NCBI GenBank assembly: GCA_009928125.1
Contig: RFVJ01000002.1
Span: 1-56,613 of the forward strand
Source of the DNA: Betaproteobacteria bacterium
GTDB taxonomy: Bacteria; Pseudomonadota; Gammaproteobacteria; Burkholderiales; Burkholderiaceae_C
Direction of reading: 5' to 3'
Length of the DNA: 56,613 nt
Shown: one piece after another, positions 18,537-30,051 of the stretch
Layout of the letters: every line of letters begins with the position of its first letter
How positions within the stretch are numbered: the stretch's first letter is position 1
Notes under the pieces: model-generated
Databases searched by the model: none
What the model saw: the letters and a program-made list of their open reading frames with translations, nothing else
Told to the model about the DNA's origin: nothing
Made by a program: the position numbers and the translations under genes

Positions 18537-20849
18537 TTGTATATCAAAAAAATTAGCCACCCCTCAGGACTGCTCGATGAGATCGAAGGCAGTGTGCAAG
18601 GCCACCGCGACGGACATGGCTTTCTGATTCGTGACGATGGTGATGGCGATATTTTCTTGTCGCCCAACGAAATGCGAGCGGTGTTGCACAAAGACCGTGT
18701 CAAAGTTCGCATCGTCAGACAAGACCGAAAGGGCAGACCCGAAGGACGTGTCGTTGAAATACTGGAGCGTCCCGCGCAGCCCATCATTGGCCGCTTGCTC
18801 AATGAGGGTGGCATTTGGATTGTGGCGCCGGAAGACAAGCGCTATGGCCAAGACATTCTGATTCCCAAAGTGGGCATTGGCGCTGGCAAACCTGGACAGG
18901 TGGTGGTGGTTGAACTGACGGAACCGCCCGCCTTGTTTGGTCAACCTGTTGGACGCGTCAAAGAAGTGCTGGGCGAAATCGATGACCCCGGTATGGAAAT
19001 CGACATTGCAGTTCGCAAATACAGCGTGCCACACGAATTCTCTGCTGCATGTTTGAATTTGGCGCGTGAACTTCCCGACAAGGTTCGTCCACAAGACTCT
19101 CAAGATCGGATCGACCTCACCGACATTCCCTTGGTCACCATCGATGGTGAAGATGCACGTGATTTTGACGATGCGGTGTATTGCGAACCTGCCAAGATTG
19201 GCAAGGCCAAAGGCTGGCGTTTGTTGGTGGCCATTGCCGATGTCAGCCATTATGTTGAAACAGGCAGTGCCATTGACATCGATGCATACGACCGCGCAAC
19301 CAGCGTTTACTTTCCGCGCCGCGTCATTCCGATGTTGCCGGAAAAACTTTCCAACGGTTTGTGTTCTCTGAACCCCGAAGTCGAACGTTTGTGCATGGTC
19401 TGCGACATGTTGATCACTGCCAAAGGTGAGATTCACGCTTATCAGTTTTATCCTGCCGTGATGTACAGCCATGCACGGTTCACCTACACCGAAGTGGCCG
19501 CGATTTTGGCCAACACGCGTGGCCCTGAAGCCATCAAGCGCAAAGCGCGCGTCAATGATCTTCTGAACTTGCACGATGTTTACCGTGCCTTGTTGTCGTC
19601 ACGTGCCGTTCGCGGTGCCGTGGATTTTGAAACCACCGAAACACAAATCATTTGTGACGACAACGGTCGCATCGAAAAAATCGTTCCACGTGTTCGCACT
19701 GAGGCCCACAGGCTGATTGAAGAGGCCATGTTGGCGGCCAATGTTTGTAGCGCTGATTTCATTCAAACCAGCAAGCATCCTGGCTTGTTTCGGGTGCACG
19801 AAGGTCCCACGCCCGAAAAGAAAGATTTGCTGCGCAATTATCTGAAGTCTTTGGGATTGCCCTACACCGTCAGTGACGAGCCCAAGCCCAGCGAGTTTCA
19901 ACACATTGCACAGGCCACCAAAGACCGGCCCGATGCACAGCAAATTCACACCATGCTGCTACGCTCCATGCAGCAAGCCATCTACACCCCCATCAACAGC
20001 GGTCACTTTGGATTGGCCTACGAGGCTTACACGCACTTCACCAGCCCCATTCGCCGTTACCCTGACCTGCTGGTTCACCGCGTCATCAAGGCCATTTTGG
20101 CGCACAAGAAGTACCAGTTGCCAGCACTGCCATTGCCTGGCGAGGCGCATGCCAAGCTCGCGAAGCGTTTGCAGAAAAACAAAGCGGGCGCGCAGATGGA
20201 CGATGCACCTCGCATCAAAATGTCACCAGCCGAACAACAGGCTTGGGAAGCTGCAGGTCTGCATTGCAGTGCCAACGAACGCCGTGCCGATGAAGCCAGC
20301 CGCGATGTAGAGGCTTGGCTCAAATGCAAATACATGCGTGAGCATTTGGGCGAAGAATATTCAGGCGTGGTGACCTCGGCTACCAGCTTCGGAATCTTTG
20401 TCACCCTGGACAATTTGTATGTGGAAGGCTTGGTGCACATCACGGAGTTAGGCGGCGAGTATTTCCGTTTTGACGAAGCACGACAAGAATTGCGAGGCGA
20501 GCGAACCGGCATCCGCTATGCCATTGGCACCCGCGTTCAAATTCAAGTCAGTCGTGTTGACTTGGACGGACGAAAAATTGATTTCCGTTTGGTGAATCCG
20601 GCTGAAGAATTCAGTGCGCGTCAAATGCGTGACAAAGGACCTGGCAAACAAGTTGCTGGTCGCAATGACAAAGTGCGGGGTTCACTGGTGGGCGCAGAAG
20701 GTGCCAAGTCCAAAACGCGTCCTTTCAATGCACGCAAAGCGGAAGGTGGCAAACCCAGTACCCGGCATGGCAAGGTCAGTCCCAAAGGGGCGACCTCCAA
20801 GTCATCGGGCGCCAAGAAGTCCAGTCAATCGCGAAAGAGTCGGCGCTGA
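18537..20849 (+). CDS. rnr: ribonuclease R; start codon uncertain (TTG proposed)
   Basis: VQGHRDGHGFLIRDDG, DIPLVTIDGEDARDFDDAVYCE, YTHFTSPIRRYPDLLVHR, S1 domain, basic C-terminus. Confidence 0.9.
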   Translation: MYIKKISHPSGLLDEIEGSVQGHRDGHGFLIRDDGDGDIFLSPNEMRAVLHKDRVKVRIVRQDRKGRPEGRVVEILERPAQPIIGRLLNEGGIWIVAPEDKRYGQDILIPKVGIGAGKPGQVVVVELTEPPALFGQPVGRVKEVLGEIDDPGMEIDIAVRKYSVPHEFSAACLNLARELPDKVRPQDSQDRIDLTDIPLVTIDGEDARDFDDAVYCEPAKIGKAKGWRLLVAIADVSHYVETGSAIDIDAYDRATSVYFPRRVIPMLPEKLSNGLCSLNPEVERLCMVCDMLITAKGEIHAYQFYPAVMYSHARFTYTEVAAILANTRGPEAIKRKARVNDLLNLHDVYRALLSSRAVRGAVDFETTETQIICDDNGRIEKIVPRVRTEAHRLIEEAMLAANVCSADFIQTSKHPGLFRVHEGPTPEKKDLLRNYLKSLGLPYTVSDEPKPSEFQHIAQATKDRPDAQQIHTMLLRSMQQAIYTPINSGHFGLAYEAYTHFTSPIRRYPDLLVHRVIKAILAHKKYQLPALPLPGEAHAKLAKRLQKNKAGAQMDDAPRIKMSPAEQQAWEAAGLHCSANERRADEASRDVEAWLKCKYMREHLGEEYSGVVTSATSFGIFVTLDNLYVEGLVHITELGGEYFRFDEARQELRGERTGIRYAIGTRVQIQVSRVDLDGRKIDFRLVNPAEEFSARQMRDKGPGKQVAGRNDKVRGSLVGAEGAKSKTRPFNARKAEGGKPSTRHGKVSPKGATSKSSGAKKSSQSRKSRR

Positions 20850-20911
20850 AAAGAGGCCTTCGCGTTTCACCCCATTTTTTCAATTCAAGATTCAAGCAGG
20901 AGACATAATTC

Positions 20912-21676
20912 ATGACACACGCTTCAAAAATTGCCATCGTGACAGGCGCTGGTTCTGGCATTGGCAAGGCAACTGCGTTGGCTTTGCTCAAAGACGGCTG
21001 GTCCGTTGTATTGGCAGGCCGTCGATTGGCTAACTTGGAAGAGGTGGCGGCTGAAGCCAAAGCGATCAACGGTGATTACCAAGTGTTGGCGGTTCCGACC
21101 GATGTCACGCAAGAAGATTCTGTGGCCAATTTGTTTGCGCAATGCGTGAAAACATTTGGTCGTGTCGATTTGCTGTTCAACAACGCCGGCGTTAGCACGC
21201 CGGCCATTCCCATCCATGACCTCAGTTTGGAGATGTGGAAAGGGGTGGTCGACACCAACTTGACGGGCATGTTCTTGTGCATTCGTGAGGCTTTCCGTGT
21301 CATGAAAGATCAAAAACCCATGGGCGGTCGCATCATCAACAACGGTTCGATCTCGGCCACCACACCACGCCCGTTCTCAATTGCCTACACCTCCACCAAG
21401 CACGCCGTCTCTGGCCTGACCAAAACCGCATCCCTCGACGGTCGACAATACGACATCGCTGTGGGTCAAATTGATGTGGGCAACGCTGCAACCCCCATGG
21501 CCATGAAAATGGCCAAAGGTGTGCCTCAAGCCAACTTGGAAATCAAAGCAGAGCCCCTGATGGATGTGGCGTTGGTGGGAACTTCAGTGGTCTACATGGC
21601 CAGCTTGCCACTGGAAGCCAACGTGATGTTCCACACTGTGATGGCTACCAAGATGCCATTTGCGGGCCGCGGATAA
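20912..21676 (+). CDS. SDR-family oxidoreductase
   Basis: [37 protein letters not shown]. Confidence 0.92.
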   Translation: MTHASKIAIVTGAGSGIGKATALALLKDGWSVVLAGRRLANLEEVAAEAKAINGDYQVLAVPTDVTQEDSVANLFAQCVKTFGRVDLLFNNAGVSTPAIPIHDLSLEMWKGVVDTNLTGMFLCIREAFRVMKDQKPMGGRIINNGSISATTPRPFSIAYTSTKHAVSGLTKTASLDGRQYDIAVGQIDVGNAATPMAMKMAKGVPQANLEIKAEPLMDVALVGTSVVYMASLPLEANVMFHTVMATKMPFAGRG

Positions 21677-23192
21677 GTGTTGCCAATTTGCCTGCAGTGA
21701 GGGTGGGCAAATCCGTTTCATCTGCTGCCAGTCCGTGTTCAAACACGGCTGTGCAAGCCGCCTGAAATTCACTCAAGCCTTGGGCCATTCGTGCGCCCAA
21801 CAAGCCTGCCAGCACATCCCCTGTACCGCCTGTTGCCAGGCGCGCATTGCCTGTGAAATTGATGACCGGTCCAATACCTGTTTTGGCGATCACAGTGCCA
21901 GAACCTTTCAGCACCACGGTGCACTTCAGATCGTCGGCCAGGGTTTGCGCCGCACTCAGACGATCGTTTTGAACTGAAGCGCGATCGCTCTTTAACAATC
22001 TTGCAGCTTCTAGAGGGTGAGGTGTGATCACAGTTTGGCGGCGTTGATCCGCACGTTGACGCAGCAGTTCTTGGAGCCAAGGGTCTTGTGAAATGGCATT
22101 CAAAGCATCGGCATCCAGAACCAATTGCAAACTTTGTTGCAGTACTTGCGGCAACACTTTGCGCACAGTGACACCACCACCGCAACCGCACACAATCACG
22201 CCAGACTGCAACTTCAATGCGGAAAATTCGCGCTGCATGATTTCAGCCAGTCGCGGGCTTGGCGTTCCAGACTGGCGATCGTTTGCCAAATAACAAACCA
22301 TCACGCGGCCAGCACCTGCATGCAGGGCGGCGGAAGCCGCCAAGTCGGCTGCACCCGTCATACCCATGCCACGGACTTGAACGGTTTCGCCGCCTATGAC
22401 CGCCACATCGCCATAACTGCCTTTGTGGCTGGCGTGTTGCCGCCTCAATTGCGTTTGAGGTCGGCAGTTGATTTGGGCTGATGCTTTGAGATTTTGCTGC
22501 AGATCTTCACTGCCCAAGGTGTCGAGCCAAAGCGTGCCACAAGCATCTCGACCATGTGCCGTCATACAGCCTGGTTTGGCTGTCAAAAGCTGCAGGGTGT
22601 GTTGCGCTTGGATGGCTTGCGGCGCCACCTTCATGTTTTGAAACTGACCTGTGTCGGTATTCAATCCAGAGGGCGTGTCGACGGCTAAAACATCTGCGCC
22701 ACATTGGTAGATGCTGTGAATCCAAGAATGCAATGCTTGCTCGGCTTCTAATTTGGTGGGCTCACATGTGCTTGAACGCAAGCCAATGCCCAGCATGGCA
22801 TCAATGCACAAGTCATGACGACTGACAGCCCCCTGTGCTGGCAGTGTTGCTTGAATGGAAATGCCCAATGCTTTGACTTTGCTCAAGGCCTGCGCTGCAT
22901 CTGAAGGTCGCTGTGCAGAAGGCTGCCAAAGCACGATTCGAACTTGTTGACCCCATTGGTGCAAATGTGCAGCGGCTTCCAAGCCGTCGCCGCCGTTGTT
23001 GCCAGGCCCACAAAAGATCCAATAGCAGGGCGCACAGGGTTTGATGGCCATGGCCAATTTGGCAACTGACAAACCCGCTTGCGCCATCAAGCTGGGACCG
23101 CTGGTGATCCTCGATGTGGCCAAGGCTTCAAGGCGGCGAGTTTGCGCCACATCGAACAATGGCAGGGGTTCTAGCCAGTTGAGTTTTTTCAA
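21645..23192 (-). CDS. nnr: bifunctional NAD(P)H-hydrate epimerase / ADP-dependent hydrate dehydratase
   Basis: [47 protein letters not shown]. Confidence 0.92.
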   Translation of the reverse strand: MKKLNWLEPLPLFDVAQTRRLEALATSRITSGPSLMAQAGLSVAKLAMAIKPCAPCYWIFCGPGNNGGDGLEAAAHLHQWGQQVRIVLWQPSAQRPSDAAQALSKVKALGISIQATLPAQGAVSRHDLCIDAMLGIGLRSSTCEPTKLEAEQALHSWIHSIYQCGADVLAVDTPSGLNTDTGQFQNMKVAPQAIQAQHTLQLLTAKPGCMTAHGRDACGTLWLDTLGSEDLQQNLKASAQINCRPQTQLRRQHASHKGSYGDVAVIGGETVQVRGMGMTGAADLAASAALHAGAGRVMVCYLANDRQSGTPSPRLAEIMQREFSALKLQSGVIVCGCGGGVTVRKVLPQVLQQSLQLVLDADALNAISQDPWLQELLRQRADQRRQTVITPHPLEAARLLKSDRASVQNDRLSAAQTLADDLKCTVVLKGSGTVIAKTGIGPVINFTGNARLATGGTGDVLAGLLGARMAQGLSEFQAACTAVFEHGLAADETDLPTLTAGKLATLIRGPQMASW

Positions 23193-24524
23193 GCAGTCCT
23201 CAATGCTTTTTCAATCGCCAATGAAATGTTCAGCACATCATCGTCTTTCATGGGGCCTTGCCACACCATCAAACTGGTGGGCAATTCGCCGGCATGGTGC
23301 ATGGGCAGTGACAAGGCGCAACCATCGAACATATTGACCACGCTGGTGTTGCGCAACAACAGGCCGTTGGCCGCAAAAAATGCGTCGTCCCTTTCGGCGC
23401 CGGGTGCCACACTGGCCAACGTGGGTCCTTCGATGGGAACAGTGGGAGAAAGCGCTGCATCGACACTGTTGAGTGCCGCTTGCATCCGTGCAATCCAGGC
23501 GACTCGGCCAGCCTGCAAATCCAAATACTCAAAGGCCTTCATGTTGGCGCCCTTCAATATTCGAGCGGCCACACGCGGGTCGTACTGCGATTCGCCTTGA
23601 GCCAGCAAATGTCTGTGCCAGGTGTAGCTCTCGGCCGCACTAAAGCCGCCAGTGGCCAACAGCCCCGCCAGCTCTTTGATTTCATGCAGAGGAATTTCAA
23701 CAATTTGAGCGCCCGCTTGAGACAACTTTTGCAAGCTCACCGGCTGACATGCCGTCCAGCATGAGGTTGGTGGGAACGGCCAAACGATAGCTGGACAGTG
23801 ATCGAGAAGCCCGGGCCACTTTTCGGGAAGCCAAGATCTCATGCGCCAACACAGCATCGCGAACACTGCGTGTCATGGCGCAGGCGGTGTCCATGGTGGT
23901 TGACAAAGGAATGGCACCCACTGTCGGAACCAAACGGGCTGTATTTTTAAATCCCACAATGCCATTCAAGGCAGCCGGGATGCGGATGGAGCCACCGGTG
24001 TCAGAACCCAAGCCGATGAAGGCGGCGCCAGTGGCCACAGAAACGGCAGCGCCAGAGGACGAGCCCCCAGGGACATGACCTTGCCCATTGCTTTGGACGG
24101 CCGTGTCTGTGATCGCGTCCCAAGCCGCTGGCGTACCGTAATGGGGGTTGTTGCCAATGCCAGAAAATGCAAACTCCACCATGTTGGTGCGGCCTAAAAA
24201 AGCACCCCCTGCATGGTTCATTCGGGCCACCACGGGGCAGTCAACCTGCGCAATTGTCGTGCCTTGGAGGACCTTGGAACCCGCCAAAGTAGGGCTTCCA
24301 GCCACATCAAACAGGTCTTTGACCGAGAAAGCCAAGCCTTTGAGTGGGGCATTGACCACGCTAGGTTCCTGTAACAGTGGTGGAATGGGGTTCGTCTCTA
24401 GGGTCAAAAAGACTTTGTCACATGCAGAACTTTGGGCCAAGGTTTGGCTTTTTTCCCATTCGGCCAGAGGGGTGGTCTTTTGAGCAGAGATGGCTTCTAG
24501 GGTGGCAATCAGGTCTGGGCGCAT
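23189..24524 (-). pseudogene. amidase signature enzyme, frame-disrupted near 23736-23750
   Basis: N-part PGGSSSGAAVSVATGAAFIGLGSDTGGSIRIPAALNGIVGFK; C-part LSQAGAQIVEIPLHEIKEL... continues in another frame. Confidence 0.85.
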
Positions 24525-24626
24525 GGCGTGGGGTGTGGCGGTAAAGAGTGTGGAAGGGCTGAAAAAGTGGGTTTTGGGATGCTATACTCGACAGGCTTGG
24601 CAGGAATTTCCCTGCAAGTAAATCGC

Positions 24627-24710
24627 AAACCGGCTCCTTCAAGGTGTTGGTTGTTTGACCTGTGTGCCCCAAGGGCACGCCCAAACAACCGATGTGTGAG
24701 CCGGATTTTA
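24627..24710 (+). ncRNA. candidate structured rpsB 5' leader
   Basis: Nested perfect helices CCGGCTC/GAGCCGG (24630-36/24698-704), GGTTGTTTG/CAAACAACC (24649-57/24682-90), GTGCCC/GGGCAC (24664-69/24673-78). Confidence 0.7.
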
Positions 24711-24733
24711 GACCCAACCTTCGGAGAAACAAC

Positions 24734-25486
24734 ATGTCCGTTACCATGCGCGAAATGCTGGAAGCCGGTGTCCACTTTGGTCACCAAACACGCTTCTGGA
24801 ACCCCAAGATGTCCCCCTTCATCTTCGGTCACCGCAACAAAATCCACATCATCAACTTGGAAAAATCGTTGCCGATGTTCCAAGACGCATTGAAGTTCGT
24901 CAAACAACTCTCTGCAAACCGCGGTACCGTTCTGATGGTGGGTACAAAGCGTCAAGCCCGTGAAACCGTGGCTGCTGAAGCTCAGCGCGCAGGTGTGCCT
25001 TACGTTGACCAACGCTGGTTGGGCGGCATGCTCACCAACTTCAAAACCGTCAAGACTTCCATCAAGCGCTTGAAGGACATGAAAGCTCAGCAAGAAGTTG
25101 GACTCGACTCTTTGAGCAAAAAAGAACAACTCATGTTCAAGCGTGAAATCGAAAAGCTTGAAAAAGACATCGGTGGCATTCAAGACATGGCCACTTTGCC
25201 TGATGCTATTTTTGTGATCGACGTCGGTTACCACAAGATCGCCATTTTGGAAGCCAAAAAATTGGGCATCCCTCTGATTGGTGTGGTGGACTCTAACCAC
25301 TCACCCGAAGGCATCGACTACATCATTCCAGGCAACGACGACTCTTCCAAAGCTGTCACTTTGTACGCTCGTGGCATTGCCGACGCGATCATTGAAGGCC
25401 GTGCCAACGCCGTTCAAGACGTGGTCAATGCAGTGGCTGCTGAAGGCGCAGACGAATTCGTTGAAGTGCAAGAAGCTTCTGCTTAA
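24734..25486 (+). CDS. rpsB: 30S ribosomal protein S2
   Basis: [26 protein letters not shown]. Confidence 0.98.
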   Translation: MSVTMREMLEAGVHFGHQTRFWNPKMSPFIFGHRNKIHIINLEKSLPMFQDALKFVKQLSANRGTVLMVGTKRQARETVAAEAQRAGVPYVDQRWLGGMLTNFKTVKTSIKRLKDMKAQQEVGLDSLSKKEQLMFKREIEKLEKDIGGIQDMATLPDAIFVIDVGYHKIAILEAKKLGIPLIGVVDSNHSPEGIDYIIPGNDDSSKAVTLYARGIADAIIEGRANAVQDVVNAVAAEGADEFVEVQEASA

Positions 25487-25501
25487 TGCCCTCTCAACCA
25501 G

Positions 25502-25530
25502 AGAAAAGGGGCTTCTTGCCCCTTTTTTTT
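25502..25530 (+). terminator. Rho-independent terminator/attenuator after rpsB
   Basis: AAAAGGGGC-TTCTT-GCCCCTTTTTTTT. Confidence 0.9.
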
Positions 25531-25606
25531 AACCTGAGTCTCACTGAGTTTTTATCAATTTTTATTTAGTTCGAACCTTAATTCGAAGACGAAACGGAGA
25601 AATCAA

Positions 25607-26500
25607 ATGGCTGCTATTACCGCAAGCATGGTCGCTGAACTGCGCGCTAAAACCGACGCCCCCATGATGGAATGCAAAAAAGCTTTGACCGAAGCCGAAG
25701 GCGACATGGCCAAAGCGGAAGAGTTGTTGCGCGTTAAATTGGGTACAAAAGCTGGCAAAGCTGCTTCACGCGTGACCGCTGAAGGCGTCATCGTTGCCTA
25801 CACAGAAGGCAACACGGGCGCCATGCTCGAAGTCAACTGCGAAACTGACTTCGTAACCAAAAATGACAGCTTTTTGGCCTTGGCCAACGCTGCAGTCAAG
25901 CTGGTCGCTTTGAACAATCCTGCCGACATCGCCGCTTTGGGCGAACTGCCTTACACACAAGACGGTTTCGGTCCAACCCTGGAAGAAGTTCGCAAAGGCC
26001 TCATCGGGAAAATCGGTGAAAACATGAGCTTCCGCCGCTTCAAGCGCGTGGCAGGTGGTGCCCAAATTGCAACCTACTTGCACGGTACACGCATTGGTGT
26101 GTTGGTGGAATATGAGGGCAAAGCCACCGCAGCCAAAGACGTCGCCATGCACGTTGCAGCCATGAAGCCAGTGGCTTTGACCAGCAACGACGTGCCAGCC
26201 GAACTGATCGAAAAAGAGCGCTCAGTGGCCACTGCCAAAGCTGCCGAGTCTGGCAAACCTGCCGACATCGCTGCCAAGATGATCGAGGGCTCCGTGCAGA
26301 AGTACCTCAAAGAAGTGTCTTTGAACAACCAAACCTTCGTTAAAAACGACAAGCAAACTGTTGAGCAAATGCTCAAAGCCGAAGCAACCCAAGTCAAAGC
26401 CTTCACTTTGTACGTCGTGGGCGAAGGCATTGAGAAGAAGGTTGATGACTTTGCGGCCGAAGTGGCTGCCCAAGTGGCGGCTGCGCAAAACGCTGGTTAA
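25607..26500 (+). CDS. tsf: elongation factor Ts
   Basis: [34 protein letters not shown]. Confidence 0.98.
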   Translation: MAAITASMVAELRAKTDAPMMECKKALTEAEGDMAKAEELLRVKLGTKAGKAASRVTAEGVIVAYTEGNTGAMLEVNCETDFVTKNDSFLALANAAVKLVALNNPADIAALGELPYTQDGFGPTLEEVRKGLIGKIGENMSFRRFKRVAGGAQIATYLHGTRIGVLVEYEGKATAAKDVAMHVAAMKPVALTSNDVPAELIEKERSVATAKAAESGKPADIAAKMIEGSVQKYLKEVSLNNQTFVKNDKQTVEQMLKAEATQVKAFTLYVVGEGIEKKVDDFAAEVAAQVAAAQNAG

Positions 26501-26594
26501 TCTGCCGCTATCAGGGTTAAAACCCGGGTAAACAGGGTCGCCCGAGAGGGCGATTCAACGCTAAACTTGAATCTGTCTTTATGAGGAGCCCGTC

Positions 26595-27317
26595 ATGACC
26601 GTCGCCAAACCAGCCCACAAGCGTATTTTGCTCAAGCTGTCTGGCGAGGCGTTGATGGGCGACGATCAGTTTGGCATCAACCGCGCCACCATTGTGCGCA
26701 TGGTTGAAGAAATTGCAGACGTCACGCGCCTGGGTGTTCAGGTCGCTGTGGTGATTGGTGGCGGCAACATCTTCAGGGGTGTGGCCGGTGGCTCAGTTGG
26801 CATGGACCGTGCCACGGCCGATTACATGGGCATGCTGGCCACCGTCATGAATGCATTGGCCCTGGCCGACACCATGGACAAAGCGGGCCTCACTGCACGC
26901 GTCATGTCAGCCATTGCCATCGAGCAGGTGGTCGAGCCCTATGTCCGTCCCAAAGCCCTTCAATATTTAGAAGAAGGCAAGGTGGTCATTTTCGCTGCGG
27001 GCACAGGCAATCCATTTTTCACCACCGACACCGCTGCTGCTTTGCGCGGCGCAGAAATTGGTGCTGAGTTGGTCCTCAAGGCCACCAAAGTTGACGGTGT
27101 TTACACGGCGGATCCCAAAAAAGACGCTGCGGCCACACGTTACAGCAAAATTTCTTTTGACGAGGCCATTTCACAAAACCTCGGCATCATGGACGCCACA
27201 GCCTTTGCACTGTGCCGCGATCAAAAATTACCTGTCAAAGTGTTTTCGATATTCAAACATGGGGCCCTCAAGCGAGTGGTCATGGGAGAAGACGAGGGCA
27301 CTTTGGTGTATGCCTAA
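26595..27317 (+). CDS. pyrH: UMP kinase
   Basis: [20 protein letters not shown]...[11 protein letters not shown]...TATDYMGML-like. Confidence 0.98.
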   Translation: MTVAKPAHKRILLKLSGEALMGDDQFGINRATIVRMVEEIADVTRLGVQVAVVIGGGNIFRGVAGGSVGMDRATADYMGMLATVMNALALADTMDKAGLTARVMSAIAIEQVVEPYVRPKALQYLEEGKVVIFAAGTGNPFFTTDTAAALRGAEIGAELVLKATKVDGVYTADPKKDAAATRYSKISFDEAISQNLGIMDATAFALCRDQKLPVKVFSIFKHGALKRVVMGEDEGTLVYA

Positions 27318-27365
27318 TTCTTGTACCCGCCAGTGAAGCTGCTTCATTTGGCCTCGGAGAATCTC

Positions 27366-27926
27366 ATGAGCTTAGAAGACATCAAGAAAACCACGCAAAC
27401 CAAAATGGACCAGTCCATTGCGGCTTTCAAAAACAACCTGACCAAAATTCGCACGGGACGTGCCAACCCAGCGATTTTGGACACCATCCAAGTGGATTAC
27501 TACGGCTCGATGGTGCCTTTGTCCCAAGTGGCCAATGTGTCATTGATTGACTCGCGCACCATCAGTGTTCAGCCCTGGGAAAAAAACATGGGCGCCAAGA
27601 TTGAAAAAGCCATTCGCGAAAGCGATCTTGGTTTGAATCCTGCGGCCATGGGGGATTTGATTCGCGTGCCCATGCCGCCCATGAGCGAAGAGCGTCGCAA
27701 GGAAATGACCAAGTTGGTTCGTACCGAAGGCGAAAACGCCAAAATCGCTGTGCGCAATCTGCGTCGTGATGCCAACGAGTCCGTGAAAAAGTTGGTCAAA
27801 GACAAGTTGGCTTCCGAGGATGAGCAAAAACGTTCGGAAGCCGATGTGCAAAAAGTCACGGACAAGCACATTGCAGAAATCGACCAATTGGTCGCTGCCA
27901 AAGAACAAGAGATCATGGCCGTCTGA
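27366..27926 (+). CDS. frr: ribosome recycling factor
   Basis: [31 protein letters not shown]. Confidence 0.98.
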   Translation: MSLEDIKKTTQTKMDQSIAAFKNNLTKIRTGRANPAILDTIQVDYYGSMVPLSQVANVSLIDSRTISVQPWEKNMGAKIEKAIRESDLGLNPAAMGDLIRVPMPPMSEERRKEMTKLVRTEGENAKIAVRNLRRDANESVKKLVKDKLASEDEQKRSEADVQKVTDKHIAEIDQLVAAKEQEIMAV

Positions 27927-27945
27927 GGCCTTGACAACTGTTCAC

Positions 27946-27984
27946 ATGCACCGAATCATTCCATCTCTCAAGAACATCGATTGA
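27946..27984 (+). other. 12-codon ORF at the position where uppS is expected (possible residue of a deleted uppS)
   Basis: ATG CAC CGA ATC ATT CCA TCT CTC AAG AAC ATC GAT TGA between frr and cdsA; no undecaprenyl diphosphate synthase ORF here. Confidence 0.4.
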
Positions 27985-27988
27985 TTCG

Positions 27989-28861
27989 ATGCTCAAGCAA
28001 CGCATCATCACTGCACTGGCCTTGCTGGCCGTTTTGTTGCCAGCCTTGTTTGCCGATTCACCCCAGCCTTTTTTGTTGCTGTCCATCCTCATGATTGGTG
28101 CGGGCGCCTGGGAGTGGGGCAACATGAATGGCATGACCCGACGACAGTCCATTCTCTCTGGCGTCATCTGTGTTGACCTTTGCATTTTTGCTTGGTGGGC
28201 TGGTTGGACCACCTCCACGGATGCTTGGGTATGGTGGATGGCGGGTGCCAGCTGGGTCGTCTTAACGGCTTGGATGCTTCAGCGAGGGGTTCAAGGATGG
28301 GCCTTGTGGCATCGCGATTTGCGTTGGCTTCTAGGGCTCATCATGCTTTGGTTGGCTTGGCTTGCCATGGCGCAAGCCCGCACGGCCAGTGTTCAATTGC
28401 TGTTGTCTATTTTTTGTGTGGTGTGGGCTGCCGATGTCTTTGCTTATTTCTGCGGCAAAGCTTTGGGCGGACGCATCATCCACCGCAAATTGGCGCCAAC
28501 GGTCAGCCCTGGCAAAAGTTGGGAAGGTGCCTTGGGTGGTTTGTTGGGTGTCTTTGTGCTGGCTTGGGTTTGGATGCACCTCGAGCAATCCTATCAATGG
28601 CCAGGTACCAGCTTTTTCACGCACATGATGACGCACGGCCTATTCTGGTGGGCCCTCAGTTTGATGTTCATCACCACCATGAGCGTGGTGGGTGACCTTG
28701 TCGAGTCGCTGGTCAAGCGCAGCGCAGGTGTGAAGGACAGTTCCAATTTATTGCCTGGCCATGGTGGTGTTCTCGACCGCTTGGACGCCTTACTGCCCAG
28801 CTTGCCCATTGCCCTCATGTTGCTGAACTGGCCAACTGCATCAACGGCACTCGCTTTATGA
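27989..28861 (+). CDS. cdsA: phosphatidate cytidylyltransferase
   Basis: C-terminal KRSAGVKDSSNLLPGHGGVLDRLDALLPS signature. Confidence 0.95.
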   Translation: MLKQRIITALALLAVLLPALFADSPQPFLLLSILMIGAGAWEWGNMNGMTRRQSILSGVICVDLCIFAWWAGWTTSTDAWVWWMAGASWVVLTAWMLQRGVQGWALWHRDLRWLLGLIMLWLAWLAMAQARTASVQLLLSIFCVVWAADVFAYFCGKALGGRIIHRKLAPTVSPGKSWEGALGGLLGVFVLAWVWMHLEQSYQWPGTSFFTHMMTHGLFWWALSLMFITTMSVVGDLVESLVKRSAGVKDSSNLLPGHGGVLDRLDALLPSLPIALMLLNWPTASTALAL

Positions 28862-30051
28862 AACAAAACATCACCATTTTGGGTTCAACCGGGTCGATCG
28901 GCACCAACACTTTGGATGTGTTGTCACGTCACCTTGATCGATACCAAGTCTTTGCTTTAACAGCCGCTGTTCAAGTGGAGGCCATTCTTGCGCAATGCGT
29001 CAAATACAAACCGCGCTATGCCGTGATGGCGCAAGAAAGCGCGGGCCGCTTGCTGGCAGATCGCGTCAAGGCCGAGGGTTTGTCGGTTGAAGTTTTGTGG
29101 GGTGCCGAAGCCCTCGACATGGTGGCTTCGCATCCAGATGTTCACGCTGTCATGGCCGCCATTGTGGGCGCTGCAGGTTTGTCTCCGTGCTTGGCTGCGG
29201 CAAATGCAGGCAAACGTTTGTTGCTTGCCAACAAAGAAGCGTTGGTGGTGGGAGGTGAGGTTTTTTTGAGCGCCGTCAAAAAGGGTGGTGCAGTTTTATT
29301 GCCCATTGACAGTGAGCACTCTGCCGTGTTTCAGTCCTTGCCGGAGAATCCCGCAACCTGGGCCGATCGCATTGATCAAATCATCCTGACAGCGTCTGGA
29401 GGCCCCTTCAGAACCAGAGACGTGGCCACGCTGCGCGATGTCACGCCCGAAGAAGCCTGTGCGCACCCCAACTGGGTGATGGGTCGGAAAATATCGGTTG
29501 ACTCTGCAACCATGATGAACAAGGCGCTTGAGGTGATCGAAGCGCGCTATTTGTTTGGTGTGTCGCCTGAACAATTGAATGTGGTGATTCATCCCCAAAG
29601 CATCATTCATTCCATGGTGAAGTACAAAGACACGTCCGTGGTGGCGCAGTTGGGAACACCCGACATGCGCGTGCCCATTGCCTATGGCCTGAGTTGGCCG
29701 GAACGCATCACATCGGGTGCGCAAGGCTTGGATTTTCACAACCTCAAACCCATGACTTTTGAGGCCATAGACGACCATGGCCACGAGGCACGTTTTCCAG
29801 GTTTGAAATTGGCCTGGCAATCACTGAAGGCGGCTCCAGGGACTTGTGCTGTGCTCAATGCAGCCAATGAAATTGCAGTCGAGGCGTTCCTGAACAAACA
29901 AATCAGGTTTGATCAAATCCACCAAGTCAACATGGAAACGTTGGCCAAGGTGGTGCCCGCATCGCCACACAGTTTGAGTGATCTGTTGGCACTGGATGCG
30001 CTCAGCCGTGCGCAAGCGCATGCCTTGCTTGGCCGTATGGGTGGAACTTGA
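28858..30051 (+). CDS. dxr: 1-deoxy-D-xylulose 5-phosphate reductoisomerase
   Basis: ITILGSTGSIGTNTLDV; LLANKEALVVGG; SASGGPF-type motif LTASGGPFR. Confidence 0.97.
   Translation: MKQNITILGSTGSIGTNTLDVLSRHLDRYQVFALTAAVQVEAILAQCVKYKPRYAVMAQESAGRLLADRVKAEGLSVEVLWGAEALDMVASHPDVHAVMAAIVGAAGLSPCLAAANAGKRLLLANKEALVVGGEVFLSAVKKGGAVLLPIDSEHSAVFQSLPENPATWADRIDQIILTASGGPFRTRDVATLRDVTPEEACAHPNWVMGRKISVDSATMMNKALEVIEARYLFGVSPEQLNVVIHPQSIIHSMVKYKDTSVVAQLGTPDMRVPIAYGLSWPERITSGAQGLDFHNLKPMTFEAIDDHGHEARFPGLKLAWQSLKAAPGTCAVLNAANEIAVEAFLNKQIRFDQIHQVNMETLAKVVPASPHSLSDLLALDALSRAQAHALLGRMGGT

Noticed and set aside
18564-19574. 336-aa minus-strand ORF inside rnr
   Set aside because: Shadow ORF opposite the conserved RNase R catalytic domain, with no recognisable family.
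23697-24524. Amidase pieces considered as two separate genes
   Set aside because: The two ORFs are collinear halves of one amidase-signature protein with a frame break at about 23743, so they are reported as one disrupted gene.
26538-26553. Hairpin TCGCCC-gag-AGGGCGA between tsf and pyrH
   Set aside because: Short and lacking a T tract. Common intergenic stem-loop, insufficient to call a terminator or regulator.
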